DNA of 36,355 nucleotides from Gemmatimonadota bacterium (lineage in GTDB: Bacteria; Gemmatimonadota; Gemmatimonadetes; Gemmatimonadales; Gemmatimonadaceae): assembly GCA_003223455.1 (NCBI GenBank), contig QHVE01000049.1, positions 1 through 36,355 of the forward strand, in the 5' to 3' direction. Numbering within the stretch: the first letter of the stretch is position 1; each line of letters begins with the position of its first letter. Positions 8,213 through 15,626 of this stretch are shown piece after piece. The notes beneath the pieces are model-generated. The model was not told the origin of the DNA and did no database searches. It saw only the letters and a program-made list of their open reading frames with translations. A program made the position numbers and the translations under genes.

Positions 8213-8257
8213 GGGAGATCTCCACTCTCGGCGCGCAGGCGGGACCGACGTCCGAAA

Positions 8258-8827
8258 TCAGGCCCTGATGATATCAGCTATTCCCTGACCCACCATACTT
8301 TCGGTGACCGTTCTGCCTCGCCCGTCCGTGTCGCTCGGACGAGCGCCGTGCTCCACCAGCAGGCGAACGATCTGCCATCGCTGCTCCGTCGCGGCGGTGG
8401 TTCCGCTCCCCCCGCGCCCGGTCTGCAAAAGTCACTCGATCGGAAGCTCGCCGGTCACGGCACATGCGGCGTGACCCACAACGCGATCGCCGCCCTTCAA
8501 CCGCGACGCGGTCGGCTGCCAGCCGCGCGCCAATCGATCCTGCAGCAGCTCGTCCGCCGTCGGTCGATGATTCCAGACGGCGACCGCCGTCACGGAGCCG
8601 AGTCAGCTCGTGTCGAAGCTGAGATAATGCGTCGGACCGAACGGCACGACGACGTCGTGCGTGTATTCGTCCTGCGTGACGATCTCGGACACGTTCAGCG
8701 GCGGATGCATCGCGCGCCCGGCCGCCAGTACATCGGCGAGTGTGAACGCGGCGCCGAACATGGCTCGGGCGCGATCGAGGATCGCGGCGTCGGCGCCGTG
8801 AACGGCGCGAAGGGTGATTTTCCGCAT
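8258..8827 (-). pseudogene. Ankyrin-repeat-like gene interrupted by two in-frame TGA codons
   Basis: From the ATG at 8827 (GAGGA four bases upstream) one frame runs 190 codons to TGA at 8258-8260, interrupted only by TGA at 8603-8605 and TGA at 8430-8432. All three segments look like one protein: MRKITLRAVHGADAAILDRA up to THYLSFDTS; then LGSVTAVAVWNHRPTADELL up to TGELPIE; then LLQTGRGGSGTTAATEQRW with IVRLLVEHGARPSDTDGRGR, a recognisable ankyrin repeat. Each TGA is one transition from TGG (Trp) or CGA (Arg). TGA is a normal stop in neighbouring genes, for example in the overlaps at 9610 and 29180, so genome-wide recoding is excluded. Nonsense decay is the simplest reading. The first 74 codons could still give a short product. 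Confidence 0.6.
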
Positions 8828-8994
8828 GGAGTCCTCGCGGCCCAATATGCGGCTTCGCCGGCGGCATGCACCAGCCGACGCTCGCGTGCCGTCCGGCTGG
8901 TTGGCCGGATCCGTCCGCTCTCCGCCCGGCCGCACCCGCGCGCCGATGGCCGGATGCGCCCATCGTTCGGGTGTATCATTCACCCGGAGATCAC

Positions 8995-9612
8995 ATGCTC
9001 ACGTCCGCCGATGTCCCGCTCGCCGAGTCCGCGCTCCTCGTCATCGACGCGCAGGCGTCGTTCACCGTGACGCCGCGCTGGGCGCGTCGCGCGAACCCCG
9101 CGTTCGACGCGAACGTCGCCGCGCTCGTCGAGGCGCACCGCTCCGCGGGACTGCCCGTCTTCTACTTCCTCCATACCGACGGCGACGCCGAGTTCGCGCT
9201 CGGCAGCCCGCACCTCCGGCTGATGGACTTTCTCACCCCGCGCGCCGACGAGCCCGTGTTGGTCAAGAGCACGCGCAACTGCTTCACCAGCACGACACTG
9301 CAGGCTCGGCTCGTCGCACTCGGCGTGCGCCGCCTCGCGATCACCGGAATCCAGACCGAGCAGTGCTGCGAGACGACGGCGCGGCTCGCGGCGGACCTCG
9401 GCTACGCCGTCGACTTCGTCGTGGATGCGACCGACACGTTCCCGATCGCGAACACCGACGTGCCCGGCGAGGCGCTCGGTGTGGAGGCGGTGGTCGAGCG
9501 CACGGTGTACGCGCTGCGCCGCCGCTTTGCGCGCATCGTGACGACGGCGGCGCTCGTTGAGGAGCTGTCGGCGACGACTGCCGCTGCTCCGGCGCCGGAG
9601 CTCGTCGCGTGA
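8995..9612 (+). CDS. Isochorismatase-like cysteine hydrolase
   Basis: This 205-residue protein belongs to the isochorismatase/nicotinamidase superfamily, which hydrolyses amides or enol ethers through a Cys-Asp-Lys triad. The triad is visible as Asp18 (LLVIDAQASF), Lys91 (LVKSTRNCF) and Cys124 in GIQTEQCCETTAR. The start is the ATG preceded by GGAG five bases upstream; an upstream open extension overlaps the divergent gene region and lacks homology. The stop overlaps the GTG start of the GlxA-type regulator by four bases, so the two are translationally coupled. The substrate is unknown. Confidence 0.88.
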   Translation: MLTSADVPLAESALLVIDAQASFTVTPRWARRANPAFDANVAALVEAHRSAGLPVFYFLHTDGDAEFALGSPHLRLMDFLTPRADEPVLVKSTRNCFTSTTLQARLVALGVRRLAITGIQTEQCCETTARLAADLGYAVDFVVDATDTFPIANTDVPGEALGVEAVVERTVYALRRRFARIVTTAALVEELSATTAAAPAPELVA

Positions 9613-10580
9613 GTGGACGACCGCGGCGCGTCGTCTTCGCGCTCTTCCCCGGGTGCGAGGTGATGGACGTCGCGGGACCGTTGCAGGCGTTCCACGAGGC
9701 GGCGGAGTTCGGGGTGCCGTACGAGATCGTGCACGCGGCGGCGACGCCGACCGTGCGCACCGCGCAGGGGCTCGACTTCGCCGGCCTCGTCCCCTTCCCC
9801 GAGGTCGGTCCGGACGACCGCGTGATCGTCCCGGGCTACACGCTCGCCGACACGCGTCCCCCGCGCGCGCTCATCGCGTGGGTGCGGCGCGCCGCGGCGG
9901 CGGGCGCCGAGGTGTGCTCGGTATGCACGGGCACCTTCGTGCTCGGCGAGGCGGGGCTGCTCGACGGACGGCGCTGCACCACGCACTGGAAGCGTGTGCG
10001 CGAGCTGCAGCGCCGGTTCCCGCGCGCGACCGTCGTCGGCGACCGGCTGTTCGTCGAGGACGGCCCGGTGACGAGCAGCGCGGGGATCGCGTCGGGGATC
10101 GACATGGCCCTCGCGATGCTCGAGCGCGACGGCGGCCCCGTGCTCGCCTCGTCGGTCGCGCGCGAGCTGGTGGTCTACATGCGGCGCGACGGGAGCCACG
10201 CGCAGGAGAGTGTCTACCTCGATTACCAGACCCACCTGAGCCCCGGCGTGCACGTCGTCCAGCAGCATCTCGTCGCCCACCCTGAGTCGACCGAACGGTT
10301 GAGCGAGCTGGCGCGCATGGCGGGAATGAGCGAGCGGACGCTCACGCGCGCGTTCCGCCTCGCGACGGGGATCTCGGTCCGCGCCTTCCGCGAGCGCCTC
10401 CGCCTCGAGCGCGCGCGCGACCTGATGCGGAACCCGACGATGACGATGGACGCGATCGCGTCGGCGTGCGGCTACGCCGACGCGCGACAGTTGCGACGTC
10501 TCTGGACCGCGCGACGCGGAACGTCGCCGCGGGCAGGTCGGCACGTGACGACGGGAACTACCGCCGTTCGCTCGTCATGA
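9609..10580 (+). CDS. GlxA-type AraC-family transcriptional regulator (DJ-1/PfpI sensor domain)
   Basis: This 323-residue regulator has two domains. Residues about 7-175 form a DJ-1/PfpI (class I glutamine amidotransferase-like) domain with the elbow CSVCTGTFVLGEAGLLDG around Cys106. From about residue 215 on lies a C-terminal AraC double helix-turn-helix, with LARMAGMSERTLTRAFRLATG and ACGYADARQLRRLW as the two DNA-reading units. Such proteins sense small metabolites and usually activate nearby catabolic genes. The GTG start overlaps the isochorismatase stop (GTGA), so it is made with the enzyme and may control the same transcript. Its TGA stop forms TCATGA with the stop of the convergent gene. 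Confidence 0.9.
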   Translation: MSGRPRRVVFALFPGCEVMDVAGPLQAFHEAAEFGVPYEIVHAAATPTVRTAQGLDFAGLVPFPEVGPDDRVIVPGYTLADTRPPRALIAWVRRAAAAGAEVCSVCTGTFVLGEAGLLDGRRCTTHWKRVRELQRRFPRATVVGDRLFVEDGPVTSSAGIASGIDMALAMLERDGGPVLASSVARELVVYMRRDGSHAQESVYLDYQTHLSPGVHVVQQHLVAHPESTERLSELARMAGMSERTLTRAFRLATGISVRAFRERLRLERARDLMRNPTMTMDAIASACGYADARQLRRLWTARRGTSPRAGRHVTTGTTAVRSS

Positions 10581-11009
10581 TTCGCTGACCTTCGGCGACG
10601 CGAGCGATGCGACCGCCGCGTCGATGCCGCGACCCACCTCGACGTCCTGCATGTAGAGCCGTCCCCACGTGATCCGGTCGTCGCGCACGCCGAAGATGCA
10701 CACGCCACACATCTCGAGGCGTGAACCGTCGGCGCGCGTCCCCGTCCACCGCCACTCCACCCACACGCCCTCCGCCATGACCGCGCTGGCCACGATCGTC
10801 GCGCGGAAGTCGGGCAGCCCCGAGAACATCGCGGCCCAGTTCCGCTCCACCTGCGCGACGCCGCGGAACCGTCGATCGGGATGGGCGGGCTGCTCGCTCT
10901 CGTAGTCGGGATCGAAGCACGCGACGAACGCGGCCAGATCATGGGCATTCATCGCGGCGTTGATCCGCGCGAGGAGGGCAAGCTTTGCGTCGTTCCCTGT
11001 CGCGTCCAT
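10575..11009 (-). CDS. NTF2-fold (SnoaL-like) protein
   Basis: This 144-residue protein has the SnoaL/NTF2-like pattern: an N-terminal helix pair (ARINAAMNAHDLAAFVACFDPDYESEQP), then the conserved FRGVAQVERNWAAMFSGLPDFRATI, and a beta-rich end (VWVEWRWTGTRADG, GVCIFGVRDDRITWGRLYM). Members are polyketide cyclases, ester cyclases or ligand binders, and the sequence does not decide which. GAGGAG lies just upstream of the ATG. The gene starts 22 bases after the GNAT gene ends, which suggests a two-gene operon. Confidence 0.8.
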   Translation of the reverse strand: MDATGNDAKLALLARINAAMNAHDLAAFVACFDPDYESEQPAHPDRRFRGVAQVERNWAAMFSGLPDFRATIVASAVMAEGVWVEWRWTGTRADGSRLEMCGVCIFGVRDDRITWGRLYMQDVEVGRGIDAAVASLASPKVSES

Positions 11010-11031
11010 CGCACTCCTCAGCTAGCGGATG

Positions 11032-11493
11032 TCAGGCGGCTGGGCCGTCGAGCGACTTGCGGAAGTACAGCCGGCGATGGCCGGGCGGGAATCCCTCGAG
11101 CACGCCGAACACCGTGTACCCCTCGCGCTCGTACAGTCCCGGGGCCTGGAAGTCGAACGTGTCGACCAGCACGGCTACACAGTCGCCACGGCGAGCCTCG
11201 GCTTCTGCCGCGCGCAGCAACGCCCGCCCGAGCCCTCGGCGCCGGTGCGCCGCGTCGACCCAGAGCAGATGGATGACCAGCCACCGCCACGCAGTTCCGC
11301 CGACCAGCCCCGCGATCACCTCGCCCTCGGCGTCGCGCACGCTCAGGACGAGGGGCGTCTGATTCGGCTCACCGGCCTGCTCGCGGTTGTACGCCAGCAA
11401 TCCGCCGAGCACCGCGTGCTGGACGGCCTTGATCGCGTCGGCCTCCGACTCGAGACGCACCGTGGGATCGGCCGAGGGTGCAGGATCTGTCAT
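11032..11493 (-). CDS. GNAT-family N-acetyltransferase
   Basis: This 153-residue GCN5-related acetyltransferase moves an acetyl group from acetyl-CoA to an unknown amine. The acetyl-CoA pyrophosphate loop is HRRRGLGRALLRAAEAEARRGD, which fits the R/Q-x-x-G-x-G/A rule. The end VDTFDFQAPGLYEREGYTVFGVLEGFPPGHRRLYFRK is the usual C-terminal half and is close to members annotated as acting on small molecules. The first gene of a pair with the NTF2-fold protein downstream. Confidence 0.85.
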   Translation of the reverse strand: MTDPAPSADPTVRLESEADAIKAVQHAVLGGLLAYNREQAGEPNQTPLVLSVRDAEGEVIAGLVGGTAWRWLVIHLLWVDAAHRRRGLGRALLRAAEAEARRGDCVAVLVDTFDFQAPGLYEREGYTVFGVLEGFPPGHRRLYFRKSLDGPAA

Positions 11494-11599
11494 GTCATTC
11501 GATAGATGTGCAGGTCACCGCCCGCTGCTCGAGGCGAGCTGTGAGGCGATCAACCAATGTGACCGCGCAGCCTGTACGCGCCAGGTGTCGGGAACAGGG

Positions 11600-11629
11600 T
11601 TGGTCACCGCACCGACTGTTGCCTACCTT
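11600..11629 (+). promoter_or_regulatory. Possible promoter giving a near-leaderless glycosylase mRNA
   Basis: TTGGTC (11600-11605) and TACCTT (11624-11629) are spaced by 18 bases, a tolerable sigma-70-like pair. The -10-like box ends only ten bases before the ATG at 11640, and no Shine-Dalgarno is visible. If used, the transcript would have almost no leader. This is pattern matching only. Confidence 0.25.
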
Positions 11630-11639
11630 ACACTGCTTC

Positions 11640-12098
11640 ATGCGTCTCTGGACCATCCATCCGCGCCATCTCGACGCCGCCGGTCTCGTCGCGCTGTGGC
11701 GCGAAGCGCTCCTCGCGCAAGCGGTGCTGCTCGGTCGCACGCGCGGCTACACACGGCACCCGCAGCTCCAGCGGTTTCAGACCGTCGCCGATCCGGTCGC
11801 GTCCATCACGGGCTACCTTCGCGTCGTCGCCAACGAGGCCACATCGCGCGGCTACACGTTCGACACGACGCGCATCGTGCCATCCGCAAGTCCGGTCGGT
11901 CGCATCGCCGAGACCAAGGGGCAGCTCCAGTACGAGTGGGAGCATCTCGGTCGCAAGCTCCAGCGTCGATCGCCCGCGTGGTACAGCGATCGAGTTGCCG
12001 GTGCGAAGCCGACGGCGCATCCGCTGTTTCGCATCGTTGCGGGCGGGGTGCGCGACTGGGAGCGCGCGGTGGCGAACGAGGAAGCTCGGGGCAGGTAA
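11640..12098 (+). CDS. Pyrimidine-dimer DNA glycosylase family protein (T4 endonuclease V-like)
   Basis: This 152-residue protein matches the bacterial Pyr_excise group, which removes UV photoproducts by base excision. The family's N-terminal pattern is clear: MRLWTIHPRHLDAAGLVALW, then REALLAQAVLLGRTRGYTRH and PQLQRF. Further on is YEWEHLGRKLQRRSP. The ATG at 11640 is chosen because the conserved domain begins exactly there; the frame open upstream to 11478 has no homology. In T4 endonuclease V the residue after Met is the nucleophile, whereas here it is Arg, as in this bacterial subfamily, so the catalytic residue cannot be assigned by analogy. It converges with tspO. Confidence 0.82.
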   Translation: MRLWTIHPRHLDAAGLVALWREALLAQAVLLGRTRGYTRHPQLQRFQTVADPVASITGYLRVVANEATSRGYTFDTTRIVPSASPVGRIAETKGQLQYEWEHLGRKLQRRSPAWYSDRVAGAKPTAHPLFRIVAGGVRDWERAVANEEARGR

Positions 12099-12120
12099 AG
12101 CTGTTCTTTGGGTGGCGTCT

Positions 12121-12624
12121 CTACAGCAGACCGGGGTTGCGCTGCCAGATCGCCCCGGTCAACGCCGTGGCGAAGCTCGCCCAGGCGAGGTATGGCGCGA
12201 GCAACCACCCTGCCAGCGGCCGCACTCGTCCGAAGAGCCACGAAGTGCTGGCCACGGCGAGCCAGAGCAGCGCGATCTCACCGAACGCCAGCGCGCCTCG
12301 TCGCCAGGCGAAGAAGAGCCACGTCCAGAGCGCATTCAGCGCGAGCTGGCCGACGAACAGCGCCAGTGCACGCCGCCGCGCGGCAGGCTCGTGCGGCGGC
12401 GCGAACGGGGCGCGCCACACGAGCCAGGCCGCGACGCCCATCAGCAGGTAGAGCGCGGACCACACCGGACCGAATACCCAGCCCGGTGGCGCCCAGGTCG
12501 GCTTCGCCAGTGCGCCGTAGAAGGTGCCCGCGTCGCGCGAGGCGATCCCACCGACGGCGCCTGCCGTCACAGCGAGCGCTACCCAGCCGAGGAGCGACAA
12601 CCAACTCCGCGTGGGCTGCGACAT
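12121..12624 (-). CDS. tspO: TspO/MBR-family tryptophan-rich membrane protein
   Basis: This 167-residue five-helix integral membrane protein belongs to the translocator protein/peripheral benzodiazepine receptor family, which binds porphyrins and takes part in tetrapyrrole and stress responses. The signature LAKPTWAPPGWVFGPVWSAL is followed by YLLMGVAAWLVW; later helices include ALFVGQLALNALWTWLFFAW and LAGWLLAPYLAWASFA. The start MSQPTRSW is chosen because the family's first helix begins right after it; the longer frame overlaps the VOC gene. It lies 13 bases after the VOC gene on the same strand and is probably co-transcribed. Confidence 0.92.
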   Translation of the reverse strand: MSQPTRSWLSLLGWVALAVTAGAVGGIASRDAGTFYGALAKPTWAPPGWVFGPVWSALYLLMGVAAWLVWRAPFAPPHEPAARRRALALFVGQLALNALWTWLFFAWRRGALAFGEIALLWLAVASTSWLFGRVRPLAGWLLAPYLAWASFATALTGAIWQRNPGLL

Positions 12625-12637
12625 CAACGTCCGACGC

Positions 12638-13042
12638 TCAGGCGCCCTTGTTCTTCTCGTCCCACCGCATCGGCTCCCAGAGCTCGATCTTGTTGTCGTC
12701 CGGATCCATGATCCACGCGAACTTCCCGTTCTCGTGCGACTCGGGTCCCTGGATGATCGCCACGCCACCCGCACGCAGCTGCTCCAGCATCTCATCGAGG
12801 TCGTCGACGCGGTAGTTGATCATGAACGACGACGTGCTCGGGCTGAACCACTTGCTGTCTTTCCCCGCGACGTGCCACACGGTGAGGCCTCCATCCTCGG
12901 CCTTGTCGTCCGGCCATCGGAGGACGGCGCCGCCGAAGTCCGCCAGCGGCATGCCCAGATGCTTCTGATACCACGCCGCCAGGGCAGCGCGGTCGCCCGT
13001 GCTCTTGAAGAACACGCCGCCGACTCCGGTGATCTTCGCCAT
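12638..13042 (-). CDS. VOC-family (glyoxalase/dioxygenase fold) protein
   Basis: This 134-residue protein has one vicinal-oxygen-chelate module pair. It starts MAKITGVGGVFFKSTGDRAA with LAAWYQKHLGMPLADFGG, and ends with FAWIMDPDDNKIELWEP, the typical beta-strand with the Glu metal ligand. Close relatives are annotated only as glyoxalase/bleomycin-resistance-like, and the substrate is not predictable. First gene of a probable pair with tspO. Confidence 0.88.
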   Translation of the reverse strand: MAKITGVGGVFFKSTGDRAALAAWYQKHLGMPLADFGGAVLRWPDDKAEDGGLTVWHVAGKDSKWFSPSTSSFMINYRVDDLDEMLEQLRAGGVAIIQGPESHENGKFAWIMDPDDNKIELWEPMRWDEKNKGA

Positions 13043-13124
13043 CGTCCTCTCCTATTGATCCAGCCGCGTGATGCCGACTTCTGGCGCGAGCGACCGCTCG
13101 ACCATGCGGCTCACCGATCTCTCT

Positions 13125-15536
13125 CTACAATCCGGCGCGCCGAGCGATCGACTCGAAGCCCGGATCACCCCGCAAAGACACGAACTCTGCATTCACCTTT
13201 ATGGTCGGGATGTTCGCCGAATGGGCAGCGCGCGCGCGCTCGAGCCACGCGAGGGCGTGGGGGCGGTCACCGACCGCGGTGTACGCGATGGCGAGCCAGT
13301 ACCCGTCCACGTACTTCGTGCGCGCCTCGGCTTCGATCGCGGCGATCTCCTCGCGCGCGCCCGCGGAGTCGCCCGAAAGGGCCAGCGCCCTCGCCAGTAG
13401 AGCGTGCCCTCCGGCACTTCTGCCCTGACCACCGAGACGCTGCCGGATCAGCGCGGCTGCCTCCTTGAAGCGACCCTCGGCGGCCAGCAGCTGAGCGTCG
13501 CACCTCCTTCCCCCGACCTCCGTATATCGCCGACAGTACGCTCTCGCGAGATCCATCCTGCCTTCACCCAGGCTGATCGCCACCGCGGGACTGAGGAGCA
13601 GGCTCGAGAGCGGGTTCTGTCGGAGGGAACGACTCACCACCGCGAGCGCCGAGTCGGGCATTTCCAGCGACCAGAGGTGCCAGGCGTATCCCGCGCTCGC
13701 CATCGCGTTCGTGGAATCGATCGCGAGGGCGCGGCGGAATTCCGACCCCGCTTCGCCATACCTGCGCTCGTACACACCGCGTACGACGCCGAGCATCGCG
13801 TGCGCCTCCGCCGACTGAGGGTCGAGCGCCGCCGCCCGACTCACCGCCCCCCGGATGTGAGGAAGCGCCTCGTCCGGCGCGACGTAGACGTCGGCGAGGT
13901 TGAACCACGAATCGGCCACCGCGATCCATGCATCCACATAACCGGAGTCGAGCGCGATTGCCTCTTCGGCGAGGCCGATCGCCTGGCGGAACGACTTCTC
14001 ATCGACGCTCTGATTGTTGATGAACGCCGCGCGCTGAACGAGATCGTGCGCCTCGATGCTCTTCGTCGGCGGCGCCGCCTTCCGCGAGTCCGTGGCCGGC
14101 ACCACGCCGCCATCGAGCACGGCGGCGATCGCATTGGCGATGGAGTCGTGAAGCTGGAAGACCGCCCGCTCGTCCTCGTCGTACTTCCGCGACCAGCGTA
14201 CCGTCTCGTTGGCGACGTTGACGAGCGAGACCGTCACGCGAAGGCGTCCCGCGGCTCGACCGACGGTGCCCTCCACGACGTTTGCCGCCTGCAGCCGGTC
14301 CCCGGCTTCCTTGGCCGTGCGCCCTCGGAGCGCAAAGGCGGAGCTGCGCGGCACGACCGTGAGACGACCGACGCCCGCCAGCGCCGCCGTGAGGTCGGTC
14401 GCCATGCCGTCGGCGAGATACGCGTTGGCGGTGTCGGCGCCGAGGAGCTCGAACGGGAGCACGGCAATCTTCCGCTCGACGGGTGCTGCGGTCAGCGGGG
14501 CCGCGCCGAGACCGTCCCGGTGTGAAACGGAGCGCCACACGCCGACCGCGGTCAGTCCGAGAACGCCCGCGGCAATTCCGATCCACGTCAGGCGACGCGT
14601 CGTCGCGGCTCCGGAGGCGGGCGCGGCTCGTTGGATGCCTGGAGCCGCCGTCGTCGGCGCGGTCCCGCCGCTCGGCGTCAGGAGCTCGTCGAGCGCGTGC
14701 ACGATCTCGCTGGCGCTCTGCGGTCGATCGGCCGGCCGCTTCTCCAGGCAGCGCATGACGAGCGCGGCGAGTGCCGGAGGAATCGCCGGGCGGCGCCGGC
14801 CGATGGGCTCCGGCATCTCGGTCACGTGGGCCGCGAGCAGAGCACTCGCCGATCGTCCGATGAACGGAGGCTGGCCGGTGAGCAGCTCGTACGCCAGCAC
14901 GCCGAACGCGTAGATGTCGGCGCGATGATCGACTGCCGGGTCCGCGCTCGCCTGCTCGGGCGACATGTAGGCGGGAGTTCCGAGCGCGACGCCGAGCGAC
15001 GTCACCGAATCCACCTTTCCGCGCCCGGGCGCGTCGTTGCCGGCGGCGACGATCGCCTTCGCCACCCCGAAGTCCGTGACCATCGCGCTGTCGCCGGACA
15101 TGAGCACGTTGTCCGGCTTGATGTCGCGATGGACGATGCCGTGCGAGTGGGCGTACCCGAGTGCGGACGCGATCTCACGCAGCAGCCGAACCGCCGCATT
15201 CACGGGCAGCTCACCTTGCCGCGCGAGCCGCGATCGCAGCGACTCGCCTTCGACGAACGGCATTGTGAAGTACGGGACGCCGGCCGCCTCGCCCGCACTC
15301 AGCAGCGGCACGATGTGCGGGTGCTGCAATCGCGCCGCGAGGGAGATCTCGCGCTGAAACCGCTCCGCCGACAGCGCGGCCGCCGTGTCGGGCGGGAGCA
15401 GCTTCACCACCACACTTCGGGACAGTGCCGTATCGGTCGCGAGAAACACACGCGCCATCCCACCGCCGTCGAGCTCACGGTCGACGTGGTAGGATGGTTC
15501 GAGCGCTGAGAAAATTTGGGACTGAAGGTCGCTCAT
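13125..15536 (-). CDS. Membrane Ser/Thr protein kinase with FlgO/TolB-like and TPR sensor region
   Basis: This is an 803-residue Hanks-type kinase receptor. The kinase domain spans about residues 16-275, with the glycine loop DGGGMARVF (23-31), ATP lysine Lys45, HRDIKPDN (136-143), DFG (155-157) and TPAYMSPEQ (187-195). All catalytic residues are present. A single transmembrane helix follows near 317-336 (GIAAGVLGLTAVGVW). The outer part begins with IAVLPFELLGADTANAYLADG, a domain common in adenylate-cyclase/kinase-TPR proteins, and continues with TPR-like helical repeats from about 500 to the end (AEAHAMLGVVRGVYERRYGEA). This architecture is very common in Gemmatimonadota and Acidobacteriota. 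Targets are unknown. Confidence 0.92.
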   Translation of the reverse strand: MSDLQSQIFSALEPSYHVDRELDGGGMARVFLATDTALSRSVVVKLLPPDTAAALSAERFQREISLAARLQHPHIVPLLSAGEAAGVPYFTMPFVEGESLRSRLARQGELPVNAAVRLLREIASALGYAHSHGIVHRDIKPDNVLMSGDSAMVTDFGVAKAIVAAGNDAPGRGKVDSVTSLGVALGTPAYMSPEQASADPAVDHRADIYAFGVLAYELLTGQPPFIGRSASALLAAHVTEMPEPIGRRRPAIPPALAALVMRCLEKRPADRPQSASEIVHALDELLTPSGGTAPTTAAPGIQRAAPASGAATTRRLTWIGIAAGVLGLTAVGVWRSVSHRDGLGAAPLTAAPVERKIAVLPFELLGADTANAYLADGMATDLTAALAGVGRLTVVPRSSAFALRGRTAKEAGDRLQAANVVEGTVGRAAGRLRVTVSLVNVANETVRWSRKYDEDERAVFQLHDSIANAIAAVLDGGVVPATDSRKAAPPTKSIEAHDLVQRAAFINNQSVDEKSFRQAIGLAEEAIALDSGYVDAWIAVADSWFNLADVYVAPDEALPHIRGAVSRAAALDPQSAEAHAMLGVVRGVYERRYGEAGSEFRRALAIDSTNAMASAGYAWHLWSLEMPDSALAVVSRSLRQNPLSSLLLSPAVAISLGEGRMDLARAYCRRYTEVGGRRCDAQLLAAEGRFKEAAALIRQRLGGQGRSAGGHALLARALALSGDSAGAREEIAAIEAEARTKYVDGYWLAIAYTAVGDRPHALAWLERARAAHSANIPTIKVNAEFVSLRGDPGFESIARRAGL

Positions 15537-15626
15537 CCGTGGCCCGACCGAGACGTCCGAACATACGGCTCGGCCCGGCGGAGGTCTACGCGTGCGCCGA
15601 AAGCGCAGCGTGGACTGCGGTCGCTG

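Noticed and set aside
8258-8605. Selenocysteine insertion at the two TGA codons of the ankyrin-like gene.
   Set aside because: No convincing hairpin of the bacterial SECIS type was seen just after either TGA, and the surrounding sequence does not resemble known selenoproteins.
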